A DNA stretch of 23,156 bases from Nitronereus sp964503895 (GTDB lineage: Bacteria > Nitrospirota > Nitrospiria > Nitrospirales > UBA8639): positions 1 to 23,156 of the forward strand of contig CAZDCF010000018.1 in assembly GCA_964503895.1 (NCBI GenBank). Direction: 5' to 3'. Below the pieces are notes generated by a model. That model was not told where the DNA came from. It was given only the letters and a program-made list of their open reading frames with translations, and searched no databases. The stretch's first letter is position 1, and each line of letters starts with the position of its first letter. Shown here in pieces: positions 6,728 to 15,334 of this stretch. Both the position numbers and the translations under genes were made by a program.

Positions 6728-7651
6728 ATAAAAACAACTATCCATTCCCATGTCCCGGTTTTAGTCGATCAGGTGATCTTTTGGCTACAGCCTAAGCCTC
6801 ATGGATATTACGTGGATTGCACGCTTGGTCCAGGGGGAATGGCAGCCAGGATTCTCAAACTTTGTGCCCCTACTGGACGCCTGGTTGCGATTGATCGGGA
6901 TCCGGAAGCCATTGAACGAGCGCGTGAAACTCTTAAGCCGTATAACGCGAGTGTCTGGTTTCACTGTGGAAATTTTCAAGATCTTGCGTCGATTCTTGAT
7001 GCAGCGGGATGCGGTAAGGTCGATGGGGTTCTTTTCGATTTGGGGATTTCATCCGTGCAATTAGATGATGCGGAGCGGGGTTTTAGTTTTCAGCAAGAAG
7101 GTCCTTTGGATATGCGAATGAACACTTTAAAAGGAATGACTGCGGCAGAACTCGTAAACACCCTACCGGAAAAAGAATTGGCGAATGTGATTTACGAGTT
7201 TGGTGAAGAACGACTTTCCCGACGGATTTCCAAAAGTATTGTAAAACAACGGACAATATCTCCTTTTCGTACTACATCGGAATTGGCACACGTGATTCGG
7301 CAAAGTGTGCCATCGGCTTATCGGTATGGTCGACTCCATCCAGCTACGCGAACATTTCAAGCATTACGCATTGCTGTAAACAACGAACTTCCTTCGATTG
7401 CTCCTGCGTTGCATGAGGCTGCAGATCGATTAGCTCCTAGTGGTCGGCTCTGTGTAATTTCATTCCATTCGTTGGAGGATCGTTTGGTCAAATACACATT
7501 TCGAACACTTTCTGAAGATGGTAGCAAACGAGTGAAGATCTTGACCAAAAAGCCCTGTATAGCCCAGCCAGAAGAACGGAAGCGAAATTCTCGTTCACGA
7601 AGCGCCAAACTACGGGTCTTGGAAAAACATCCGGATTCGCGAGGTATGTAA
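6716..7651 (+). CDS. rsmH: 16S rRNA m4C1402 methyltransferase RsmH (MraW), probable non-standard start
   Basis: SAM-dependent enzyme that N4-methylates C1402 of 16S rRNA at the ribosomal P site; it is usually the second dcw gene. Clear motifs: the SAM loop YVDCTLGPGG, then AIDRDPEAIERA, LFDLGISSVQLD, SFHSLEDR and the C-terminal NSRSRSAKLRVLEK. The first standard start in frame is GTG 6773 (292 residues), but the frame is open upstream and codes for HSHVPVLVDQ, the family's conserved N-terminus. The only well-placed start that keeps it is ATT at 6716, 7 bases after GGGAG (6704-6708), giving 311 residues like the roughly 313 of E. coli. An ATG at 6712 (next codons GAT TAG) and an ATG at 6723 (next codons GGA TAA) are in other frames and stop at once. 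A one-base sequence error, for example one missing G at 6725-6727, is the main alternative. Confidence 0.92.
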   Translation: MSYGIKTTIHSHVPVLVDQVIFWLQPKPHGYYVDCTLGPGGMAARILKLCAPTGRLVAIDRDPEAIERARETLKPYNASVWFHCGNFQDLASILDAAGCGKVDGVLFDLGISSVQLDDAERGFSFQQEGPLDMRMNTLKGMTAAELVNTLPEKELANVIYEFGEERLSRRISKSIVKQRTISPFRTTSELAHVIRQSVPSAYRYGRLHPATRTFQALRIAVNNELPSIAPALHEAADRLAPSGRLCVISFHSLEDRLVKYTFRTLSEDGSKRVKILTKKPCIAQPEERKRNSRSRSAKLRVLEKHPDSRGM

Positions 7652-7668
7652 GTGAAAGACGCATCGAA

Positions 7669-8004
7669 ATGAAGATTGGCTGGATTGTCATTCTAATCAT
7701 GGTTTTAAGCTCCACGTTTCTTTTTTATGTTTGGGGAAAAGTGGACGTTGTGCGAGTGGGTTATGAACTTGATCAGTTGTCAAAACGGAAAATCGCGTTA
7801 GAGCAAGACCATGATCGTCTCCAAATTACATATTCTCAATTAACGGCTCCTGACCGAATCGCGAAAGAAGCGACGATCAAATTGCACATGAAGCAGCCGG
7901 ACCCAGGCCAAGTCATTCTGGTTTCGGATGGTAACTGGCAACGTCCACAAATTTCCGAACCGCTTCAAGTGGCGCGGAGTTCTAACCACAAAAGGCTTCG
8001 ATAA
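7669..8004 (+). CDS. ftsL: Cell division protein FtsL
   Basis: A 111-residue bitopic membrane protein of the divisome; with FtsB and FtsQ it links early division proteins to the septal synthase FtsWI. It has a short cytoplasmic start, one membrane helix (about 4-22, WIVILIMVLSSTFLFYVW) and then a periplasmic coiled-coil stretch (about 27-62) rich in L, Q and E. FtsL is poorly conserved; the call rests on size, topology and its position between rsmH and ftsI. The ATG at 7669 lies 17 bases after the rsmH stop with only a weak GTGAAAG behind it. Its stop codon overlaps the ftsI start by one base. The last 40 residues look disordered. Confidence 0.82.
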   Translation: MKIGWIVILIMVLSSTFLFYVWGKVDVVRVGYELDQLSKRKIALEQDHDRLQITYSQLTAPDRIAKEATIKLHMKQPDPGQVILVSDGNWQRPQISEPLQVARSSNHKRLR

Positions 8005-9770
8005 TGACGTTCGGCCGACCACTGGAGGAAGAGCGCAACCACTTTGGAAGGCGCGCTGTTTTATGCGTGCTGTTTTTGCTTGGGTTTTTAGTGATCGTTC
8101 TTCGTCTTTTTGATTTGCATATTCTTCAAGCGGAAATAATGGCCGAGAAAGCCCGGCGTCAGCATCACACGACGGTCAAACTTGATTCCACTCGTGGTGC
8201 GATTTTGGACCGTCAGGGTCGTGCGCTTGCTCTTAATTTGGATGTCCCCTCAGTTTATGCATCGCCCTCCTCGGTTAAAGATCCAAGTTTCGTGGCCCAA
8301 CGGTTGTCGAAAGTATTAGACATGTCCCGTCCAAAATTGGAGCAACGTTTGCGTGGCAAACGCGAGTTTGTGTGGGTCAAGCGGAAGATTGATGCTGAGT
8401 ATGCGACCCAACTGGAGGCCCTCTCTCTACCAGGAATCAATATGGTGAACGAGAAAAGACGATTTTATCCCAAAGGGACGTTGCTTGCGCATGTCTTGGG
8501 ATTCGCAGGAATTGACAGTCAGGGACTCGAAGGCTTGGAGCATGGTTATGATCAGTATTTGCAAGGCCAAACGAGAAAAATTTTGCTGCATCGAGATGCC
8601 TTGGGCCGCGTCATATTTCCCGATAATCAAGAGGAGCCCGAAAGTCTTTTTGGGCATACCATTCATCTTACTATTGATGAAGGTATTCAATACATGGCGG
8701 AGCATGCGCTGGAGTCGGCAGTAGAGCGAACACAAGCACGAGGCGGCACGATCATCGTTATGGATCCACGAACTGGAGGAATCTTGGCCTGGACGCTTCG
8801 TCCAACCTTTGATCCTAACCACGTAAAGAAATTGTCCCCAGAACGTTGGCGTAATCGTGCGTTGACCGATCCGTATGAACCAGGTTCGACTATGAAGATG
8901 ATATTGGCTGCCGCAGCCTTAGAGGAAGGGCAGGTGCAGCCTGATTCTCTTATCTATGCTGGGGATGGGGAGATGCCGCTTAGTGGAACAGTGATCCACG
9001 ATCATGAAAAAGCTGGGTGGCTGACATTCCGTGAAGTTCTTCAACAGTCCAGTAATGTAGCGGCTGTAAAAATTGCAATTGAGTTGGGTGAAGATCGCAT
9101 GTATCGGTATCTTCGCGAATTTGGATTTGGAGAAAAAACTGGGATCGATTTACCTGGGGAATCAATTGGCCTTTTGAGCAAACGCCAGAAATGGGGAAGC
9201 CGGACATTGTCATCAGTAGCCATGGGGCAAGAAATCGGTGTGACTCCACTTCAGATGGTGACGGCGGCCTCGGCTATTGCGAACGAAGGGATTTTGATGA
9301 AGCCATTCATTGTCGAGCGAGTACGCGCGGAAAGAGGTGATACTGTCTGGCAACGCGAACCGGAGATTCGTCGTCGCCCGATTCGCTATCAAACAGCAAA
9401 GACGCTCACAGACTTGTTAGAAAACGTTGTGGTCAACGGTACCGGAAAGAATGCGGCTATACCTGGATATCGTGTTGCTGGGAAAACAGGTACAGCGCAG
9501 AAATTTGATTCCTCCTTGGGAACCTATTCCCCAACAAAATTTGTTGGTTCATTTGTTGGGTATGCCCCAGCCGATGATCCCCGTTTCGTGATGTTGGTGA
9601 TTATTGATGAGCCGCAAGGCCCAGCTTGGGGCTCGGTGGTGGCGGCTCCGGTATTTCGAGAAGTTGGAGAGCGCATACTCCGTCATTTAAAAATTCCTCC
9701 CCAACATGACAGTGATGTGCAAATGGCAGCTACAGGGAGCCTGTTGAGCGGAGCGGCTAAATCCCAGTAA
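8004..9770 (+). CDS. ftsI: Septal peptidoglycan transpeptidase FtsI (PBP3-type, class B)
   Basis: A 588-residue class B penicillin-binding protein that cross-links septal peptidoglycan together with the polymerase FtsW. An N-terminal cytoplasmic tail and membrane helix (about 18-37) are followed by the pedestal domain with STRGAILDRQGRALA at 62-76. The transpeptidase domain contains all three active-site motifs: STMK at 295-298 (nucleophile S295), SSN at 349-351 and KTGTAQ at 494-499. The start ATG overlaps the ftsL stop in a TAATG arrangement, and the end overlaps murE in the same way, which implies translational coupling. Length and motifs are normal; no PASTA domain is seen, unlike PBP2x of Gram-positives. 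Confidence 0.96.
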   Translation: MTFGRPLEEERNHFGRRAVLCVLFLLGFLVIVLRLFDLHILQAEIMAEKARRQHHTTVKLDSTRGAILDRQGRALALNLDVPSVYASPSSVKDPSFVAQRLSKVLDMSRPKLEQRLRGKREFVWVKRKIDAEYATQLEALSLPGINMVNEKRRFYPKGTLLAHVLGFAGIDSQGLEGLEHGYDQYLQGQTRKILLHRDALGRVIFPDNQEEPESLFGHTIHLTIDEGIQYMAEHALESAVERTQARGGTIIVMDPRTGGILAWTLRPTFDPNHVKKLSPERWRNRALTDPYEPGSTMKMILAAAALEEGQVQPDSLIYAGDGEMPLSGTVIHDHEKAGWLTFREVLQQSSNVAAVKIAIELGEDRMYRYLREFGFGEKTGIDLPGESIGLLSKRQKWGSRTLSSVAMGQEIGVTPLQMVTAASAIANEGILMKPFIVERVRAERGDTVWQREPEIRRRPIRYQTAKTLTDLLENVVVNGTGKNAAIPGYRVAGKTGTAQKFDSSLGTYSPTKFVGSFVGYAPADDPRFVMLVIIDEPQGPAWGSVVAAPVFREVGERILRHLKIPPQHDSDVQMAATGSLLSGAAKSQ

Positions 9771-11302
9771 TGACCATCGCGGAGTTGATTGTGGTCCTCG
9801 ACGTTATCAGTCAGTCAGGCGATCTCTCTAAGGAGGTCGTGGATATTACCGAGGATTCTCGTCAAGTGAAATCAGGAGCTCTTTTTGTTGCAGTAAAGGG
9901 CACGCAAGTTGATGGCCATAATTTTATTGGTACAGCTTGTGAGCAGGGTGCTGTAGGGATTCTTATAGAGTCTTCCTTTCAGCGAACTAATCTACCGGTA
10001 TTCGGAGAGAAGACTTTAGCAATTATTGAGGTTGGGGACACACGTGCAGCTTTGGGAGAACTCGCTGCGCGTTTTTGGAAGGAGCCGTCCCAGTCCTTAA
10101 CTATGATTGGTGTTACGGGAACAAATGGTAAAACCACGGTCACGCATTTAGCTAAGGGGTTATTAGAAGGAGCATCCCGAACTGTAGGCTTGGTTGGAAC
10201 GATCGGTTGTTACGTTGGTTCAGAGCATTTTCCTACCAGCCATACCACTCCAGGTTCCGTGGCCTTGCAATCGATGCTCAACAAAATGGTGAATGCGGGA
10301 GCGGATTCCGCAGTCTTGGAAGTATCATCGCACGCATTGGCGATGGACCGCGTAAAGGGATGTGAATTCGATATCGTGGTCTTTACCAATTTGACCCAAG
10401 ATCATTTAGATTTTCATCACGATATGGAGGACTACTTTAAGGCAAAATCCAGACTTTTCCAAGAATATGTTGCACCAAAGAATAAGCAATCACCTAAACA
10501 AGCTATTGTGAATGTTGACGATGAATGGGGAAAGCAAATCTTTCGGCAATGTTCCGTGCCAGCCTGGAGTTATGGAATCCGAAACCAGGCGGATTTTCGT
10601 GCCACGAATCTTTCCTTGTCGATCAATGGAACGACCTTTACCGCACTCACTCCAGTTGGGCCTATGGCTATCAGTAGCTCACTCGTTGGCGAGTACAATG
10701 TGTACAATTTATTGGCAGCTATCAGCATAGGAGTGGCCTGTGGGCTTTTGCCAGAGGCCATTCAAAGGGGCATACAAAATTTTCGTTCTGTGCCTGGTCG
10801 GTTTGAATTGATTCACGAAGGCCAAGAATTTATCGTTGTTGTCGACTATGCCCATACAGAGGATGCCTTGGCCCGGTTGTTAACTACAGCGCGCGCCTTC
10901 AGAAAAGGAAGGATCCTTACGGTCTTTGGCTGTGGAGGGGATCGTGACCGAGGCAAACGTCCGAAGATGGGTCAAGTCGCAGCCAAGGACAGTGATCTTG
11001 TGTTTGTGACATCGGATAATCCTCGAACTGAACATCCATTAGCTATCATTCACGACATTGAACTTGGGATTTTGGGGCTTCCCGAATTGCAACGGCAAGC
11101 TTATCGCTTGATTCCAGACAGACGAGAAGCCATTCATGCGGCTATTCAAGAGGCAAAGCCTCAAGATATGGTGTTAATTGTGGGAAAAGGTCATGAAGAC
11201 TATCAAATTATTGGGGCTGAGAAAGTGCACTTTGATGATCGTGAGGTTGCACGGGAAGCGTTAGCAAGTCGAATGATGCGAAGACAAGGGCCCACTGAGT
11301 AA
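9770..11302 (+). CDS. murE: UDP-MurNAc-L-Ala-D-Glu:meso-diaminopimelate ligase MurE
   Basis: A 510-residue ATP-dependent Mur ligase adding the third residue of the peptidoglycan stem peptide in the cytoplasm. Domain 1 binds the UDP part (DSRQVKSGALFVA at 29-41). The central ATPase domain has the P-loop GTNGKTT at 117-123, SSHAL at 186-190 and a lysine expected to be carbamylated (K226 in FKAKSRLF). The C-terminal domain carries GCGGDRDRGKRPKM and the specificity motif DNPR at 416-419. DNPR is characteristic of meso-diaminopimelate-adding enzymes, so the cell wall is predicted to be of the Gram-negative DAP type. It starts at an ATG that overlaps the ftsI stop, and murF follows after two bases. 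Confidence 0.96.
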   Translation: MTIAELIVVLDVISQSGDLSKEVVDITEDSRQVKSGALFVAVKGTQVDGHNFIGTACEQGAVGILIESSFQRTNLPVFGEKTLAIIEVGDTRAALGELAARFWKEPSQSLTMIGVTGTNGKTTVTHLAKGLLEGASRTVGLVGTIGCYVGSEHFPTSHTTPGSVALQSMLNKMVNAGADSAVLEVSSHALAMDRVKGCEFDIVVFTNLTQDHLDFHHDMEDYFKAKSRLFQEYVAPKNKQSPKQAIVNVDDEWGKQIFRQCSVPAWSYGIRNQADFRATNLSLSINGTTFTALTPVGPMAISSSLVGEYNVYNLLAAISIGVACGLLPEAIQRGIQNFRSVPGRFELIHEGQEFIVVVDYAHTEDALARLLTTARAFRKGRILTVFGCGGDRDRGKRPKMGQVAAKDSDLVFVTSDNPRTEHPLAIIHDIELGILGLPELQRQAYRLIPDRREAIHAAIQEAKPQDMVLIVGKGHEDYQIIGAEKVHFDDREVAREALASRMMRRQGPTE

Positions 11303-11304
11303 TC

Positions 11305-12768
11305 GTGGCCTCTTTTTCTGGGGAAGAAATCGTTGTCGCCACCGGGGGCGTATTGTTAGCAGGATCGCGATACGCCAGGGTTCGCCGAATCTGTACTGAC
11401 TCGCGGGAAGCACGAGAAGGCGATTTGTTTATTGCATTGCAAGGGGAAGCCCATGATGGACATCGATTTGTGAAGGATGTGTTGAGTCTTGGGGTAAATG
11501 GTGTGGTGATCGAAGAATCTATGAGCAAGAAATACTTATCGATTGTGAGGAAATTACAGCAATCTCAGGTTGAAACGACTCCTCTTGTAGTTGGAGTAGA
11601 TGATACGACTAGAGCCTTTCAAGAGATTGCGGCTTACCATCGACGACGTTTTCAGATCCCAGTGGTAGCTATAACTGGAAGTAACGGAAAAACTACTACC
11701 AAGGAAATGGTAGCTAACACGCTCCGGGAACGATGGAATGTTCTAAAAACCGAAGGCAACTTTAACAATCGATTAGGGGTTCCCCATACCTTGCTTCGTC
11801 TGACCAAACGGCATCAGGTTGCGGTAGTGGAAATGGGGGTGGATGCAGAAGGCCAAACGGCCCGATTATGTGAAATTGCCCAACCTACACATGGGATGAT
11901 CACCAACATTGGGCCAGACCATTTGGAATACTTTGGAAGTATGGAGGGCTCGGCACGGGCCAAGGCTGAGTTGCTGGCTGGATTGCCGAATGACGGAACC
12001 ATAATTTTGAATGCCGATGATCAGTGGTATGGGTTTCTCAAGCAACGGACTCGTTGTTTGAGAAAGTCATTTGGTATGAAAGCACAATCGGACGTGAAGG
12101 GAAGCGATATTCAAAGCCATGGTGTGCAAACCATGTTTCGAGTTCATATCCGTGGGCGTAAGCAATCGCATCGTTTGTCTATAAATGTACAAGGTCAGCA
12201 CAATGTGTCCAACGCTCTGTCTGCCGTTGCCATGGGCCAAGCGTTGGGCATTTCCATGAAACGCATTGCCGCGGGCCTGGCGAAGTTTCGTCCGGTGGCT
12301 ATGCGCTCGCAGATCAAATCCATTCAAGGGCTAACTATTATTGAAGATTGTTATAACGCGAATCCTGCTTCCATGAAAGCTGCACTAACTTTGTTGAAAA
12401 AACTAGCACAAGGCAAGCGGACCATAGCCGTAGTGGGTGACATGTTAGAGTTAGGAAAGAACACCGAGGCTCTCCATCAAGAGGTTGGTGCGTATATCTC
12501 TGATTTATCGATTTCCTATTTAATTGTTTGTGGAGGCCTTGGACAGGAAATTGCTCATGGCGCGAAAAAACGTGGAATGGCTGGCTCTAGAGTTTTTCTG
12601 GCTAATACTGCGAGCCACGGAGCGGAGTACTTAAAGAAGATAGCCCGCCCTGGAGATGTGGTGTTGCTCAAAGCTTCTCGGAACATGAAGTTGGAAAACG
12701 TTCTTGATGGGTTTTTATTTGAAAAAAATAAACGAAAGTTCAAAACCTTACCACAAAAAGTACATTGA
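11305..12768 (+). CDS. murF: UDP-MurNAc-tripeptide:D-Ala-D-Ala ligase MurF
   Basis: A 487-residue Mur ligase that joins the D-Ala-D-Ala made by Ddl to the UDP-MurNAc-tripeptide, finishing the soluble precursor. The N-terminal substrate domain includes ICTDSREAREGDLFIALQGE at 29-48. The ATP-binding P-loop is GSNGKTTTKEM at 125-135, followed by EGNFNNRLGVP and EMGVDAEGQ. The C-terminal domain has IIEDCYNANPASMKAAL and VVGDMLELG. It begins with GTG two bases after the murE stop; no ATG is available before the conserved region, and the Shine-Dalgarno sequence is weak, so coupling to murE is likely. It is about 35 residues longer than the E. coli enzyme, mostly through a basic C-terminal tail (ending FKTLPQKVH). 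Confidence 0.95.
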   Translation: MASFSGEEIVVATGGVLLAGSRYARVRRICTDSREAREGDLFIALQGEAHDGHRFVKDVLSLGVNGVVIEESMSKKYLSIVRKLQQSQVETTPLVVGVDDTTRAFQEIAAYHRRRFQIPVVAITGSNGKTTTKEMVANTLRERWNVLKTEGNFNNRLGVPHTLLRLTKRHQVAVVEMGVDAEGQTARLCEIAQPTHGMITNIGPDHLEYFGSMEGSARAKAELLAGLPNDGTIILNADDQWYGFLKQRTRCLRKSFGMKAQSDVKGSDIQSHGVQTMFRVHIRGRKQSHRLSINVQGQHNVSNALSAVAMGQALGISMKRIAAGLAKFRPVAMRSQIKSIQGLTIIEDCYNANPASMKAALTLLKKLAQGKRTIAVVGDMLELGKNTEALHQEVGAYISDLSISYLIVCGGLGQEIAHGAKKRGMAGSRVFLANTASHGAEYLKKIARPGDVVLLKASRNMKLENVLDGFLFEKNKRKFKTLPQKVH

Positions 12769-12774
12769 TTAACG

Positions 12775-13851
12775 ATGCTCTATCTCTGGTTATATCCACT
12801 TCATACTGAATTTGCGTTTTTTAATGTGTTCCGCTACCTCAGTTTTCGCATAATTTATGCAGCTGTGACGGCATTCATTATCGCGTTCGTGCTCGCGCCA
12901 CCTATGATTCGAAAATTACAAGAATGGGGGCTTGGCCAGAAAGTCAGGGAAGGGGGGCCTAGTGGTCATCTCACAAAAATGGGTACACCAACCATGGGTG
13001 GTGTACTAATAATTTTCGCGGTACTTCTCTCCACCTTTTTATGGGCGGATATAACCAACGTGTATGTGTGGCTCGTGATGCTTTCCATCGTAGGGTTTGG
13101 GTTGGTGGGCTTCGTGGATGATTACGTTAAAATTCGTCGTGGCCAATCCATGGGACTGAATGTTTGGCAAAAGCTCGTGGCTCAAATTGGAGTGGCCCTG
13201 GGCATTGGGCTCTTTTTTTATTCGTCTCCGGGATATTCGACTGAATTAAGTGTGCCGTTTTTCAAATCGTTCACGCCAGATTTGGGACCACTTTATGTTC
13301 CGTTTGCCATATTAGTTATCGTGGGATGTTCAAATGCTGTGAACTTAACGGATGGTCTGGATGGACTAGCGATAGGACCGGTGATCGTGGCTTCCCTTGC
13401 GTATATGGTTGTGGCGTATGCCGCGGGTAATCGTGTTATCTCTGACTATCTCCTGATTCCCTATATCGAAGGGGCAGGGGAGTTAGCGGTGTTGATGGCC
13501 GCCATCTTTGGTTCCAGCTTGGGATTTCTTTGGTTTAATACCTACCCTGCCACGGTCTTTATGGGGGACGTCGGGTCCTTGCCGTTAGGAGCGGCGCTAG
13601 GAACGGTGGCAGTCGTGAGCAAGCACGAACTCTTGTTAATTCTTGTGGGTGGAGTGTTTGTGATGGAAGCGGTCTCCGTGATTTTTCAAGTCCTGTCATT
13701 TAAGTCTCGAGGGAAACGGATTTTTCTGATGGCTCCTTTGCACCATCATTTTGAATTGAGGGGATGGGAAGAGCCGAAGGTCGTGGTGCGTTTATGGATC
13801 GTTGCCATTTTGTTAGGCCTGTTGAGCCTCAGTACGTTAAAGCTTCGATAA
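12775..13851 (+). CDS. mraY: Phospho-N-acetylmuramoyl-pentapeptide transferase MraY
   Basis: A 358-residue polytopic membrane enzyme that transfers phospho-MurNAc-pentapeptide to undecaprenyl phosphate, making lipid I on the inner face of the membrane. About ten hydrophobic helices are visible. Signature segments are present: PTMGG at 72-76, the catalytic acidic pair in VDDYVK (D115, D116), NLTDGLDGLA at 190-199, MGDVGSLPLG at 263-272 (D265 also conserved) and the MAPLHHHFE histidine loop at 319-327. The length matches E. coli MraY (360). It starts 6 bases after murF; the order murF-mraY-murD is the usual dcw order. Confidence 0.97.
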   Translation: MLYLWLYPLHTEFAFFNVFRYLSFRIIYAAVTAFIIAFVLAPPMIRKLQEWGLGQKVREGGPSGHLTKMGTPTMGGVLIIFAVLLSTFLWADITNVYVWLVMLSIVGFGLVGFVDDYVKIRRGQSMGLNVWQKLVAQIGVALGIGLFFYSSPGYSTELSVPFFKSFTPDLGPLYVPFAILVIVGCSNAVNLTDGLDGLAIGPVIVASLAYMVVAYAAGNRVISDYLLIPYIEGAGELAVLMAAIFGSSLGFLWFNTYPATVFMGDVGSLPLGAALGTVAVVSKHELLLILVGGVFVMEAVSVIFQVLSFKSRGKRIFLMAPLHHHFELRGWEEPKVVVRLWIVAILLGLLSLSTLKLR

Positions 13852-13906
13852 GGATACGTCATTGTCACCGATTCAGTGTGCTATATCGCAAAAGGACTCT
13901 GTCGAA

Positions 13907-15319
13907 ATGGTAGACACTTTTGATCAACATCGAGCGATGATTGATGGGCTGCGTGGTAAGACCGTGTCCGTGGTGGGGATTGGAAAAAGTGGTATAGCTG
14001 CAGCAAAACTTTTAGATGCGGTTGGCGCAAATGTGAGGCTGGTTGATCAGAAGCTAGAAACTGAGCTTTCATCAGACCTTCGGTTATTAGGCATGCCATT
14101 ATTTGGAGCCGATAGTTTTGTTGAAGGTTTACATGGGGTGGACCTATTGGTTTTGAGCCCAGGGGTTCCTCCTGCACTCCATGCTATCGACGAAGCACGG
14201 GAAAAAGGTGTTTCTGTAATTGGGGAATTAGAATTGGCTTCCTGGTTTCTTCCTATGCCTCTGGTAGCTGTGACAGGTACGAATGGAAAAAGTACAGCTG
14301 TTACCATAATGGGCCGTATCTTTGAAGAAAGCGGGCGGTCAGTGTTTGTCGGAGGAAACCTAGGCACACCTCTTAGTGAGTTTGCTTTAACTGTCTATAA
14401 TTATGCTGAGGGTAGGTCCGAGATTGGTTGCACCTATGATTATGCCATTGTTGAAGTTTCGAGTTTTCAATTAGAGACTATAGATCGATTTCATCCTTCA
14501 ATTGCCGTGCTCCTCAATATCACTTCAGATCATTTAGATCGTCATGGCACGTTTGGCGGCTATGTCTCAGCTAAAAATCGGGTCTTTGAAAATCAAGGAA
14601 CTGAAGATTTTGCTGTGTTGAATGCTGATGACAATCAACTCATTCCTCTTTATGACTCAGTCCGTGGGCTTTTTGTTGGATTTAGTATGAAAGAACGGCT
14701 GCGCAACGGAGTGTTTCTTGAAGGTCCTATGATCATGGCTTCAATAAGTGGGCAAACATATGAAGTCATGCCCATCAATGAAATTCAACTTCCTGGTGCA
14801 CATAATGTGGCCAATGCGTTGGCGGCCATAGCGGTAGCATTGTTGTGCGAGTGCCCAATCTCGGCAATTCGAAAGGCTGTGGGGTCATATAAGGGACGGG
14901 AACATGCGCTAGAAGTCGTGCGGACACGAAAAGGTGTCACGTTTGTCAATGATTCAAAAGGGACCAATGTCGATGCGACCGTCAAAGCCTTGGAAAGTTT
15001 TACGCAGCCGGTTGTGATCATTCTTGGAGGTCAAGGTAAAGGCAGTGATTTCTCTCGGCTTCGTGGCGTACTAAAAGAACATGCCAAATTCATCGTGCTA
15101 ATTGGTGAAGCCACTGAATCCATTGCTCGTGCTGTGGCGGAGTGCGGAAAGATTCAGCGGGCTAGTTCGTTAGCCCAAGCTGTTGAACTAGCGGAACGAC
15201 AGGCAAGTTCGGGGGAGGTGGTGTTGCTTTCCCCAGCTTGTGCAAGTTTCGATATGTTTCGAGACTATTTCGATCGCGGACAGCAGTTTCGAGATCTTGT
15301 GAATGCATTGCCAGCATAA
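13907..15319 (+). CDS. murD: UDP-MurNAc-L-Ala:D-Glu ligase MurD
   Basis: Cytoplasmic Mur ligase that adds D-glutamate to UDP-MurNAc-L-alanine. From the ATG at 13907 it has 470 residues: an N-terminal Rossmann-like domain (GKTVSVVGIGKSG at 17-29), the P-loop GTNGKST at 124-130, then GGNLGTPL, VEVSSFQLE, NITSDHLDRHG and LPGAHNVANALAA. FVNDSKGTNVDAT lies in the C-terminal domain. Start choice: ATG 13907 has AAAGGA 10 bases upstream; an in-frame TTG at 13862 has AGGA 7 bases upstream and would add 15 unconserved residues (485 in total). Both are plausible. It follows mraY closely and precedes ftsW by 15 bases. Confidence 0.95.
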   Translation: MVDTFDQHRAMIDGLRGKTVSVVGIGKSGIAAAKLLDAVGANVRLVDQKLETELSSDLRLLGMPLFGADSFVEGLHGVDLLVLSPGVPPALHAIDEAREKGVSVIGELELASWFLPMPLVAVTGTNGKSTAVTIMGRIFEESGRSVFVGGNLGTPLSEFALTVYNYAEGRSEIGCTYDYAIVEVSSFQLETIDRFHPSIAVLLNITSDHLDRHGTFGGYVSAKNRVFENQGTEDFAVLNADDNQLIPLYDSVRGLFVGFSMKERLRNGVFLEGPMIMASISGQTYEVMPINEIQLPGAHNVANALAAIAVALLCECPISAIRKAVGSYKGREHALEVVRTRKGVTFVNDSKGTNVDATVKALESFTQPVVIILGGQGKGSDFSRLRGVLKEHAKFIVLIGEATESIARAVAECGKIQRASSLAQAVELAERQASSGEVVLLSPACASFDMFRDYFDRGQQFRDLVNALPA

Positions 15320-15334
15320 TGGAGCAACTCTTTT

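Noticed and set aside
8427..8822. 131-codon minus-strand frame opposite ftsI
   Set aside because: Antisense shadow of a strongly conserved gene, with no plausible protein family or translation signal.
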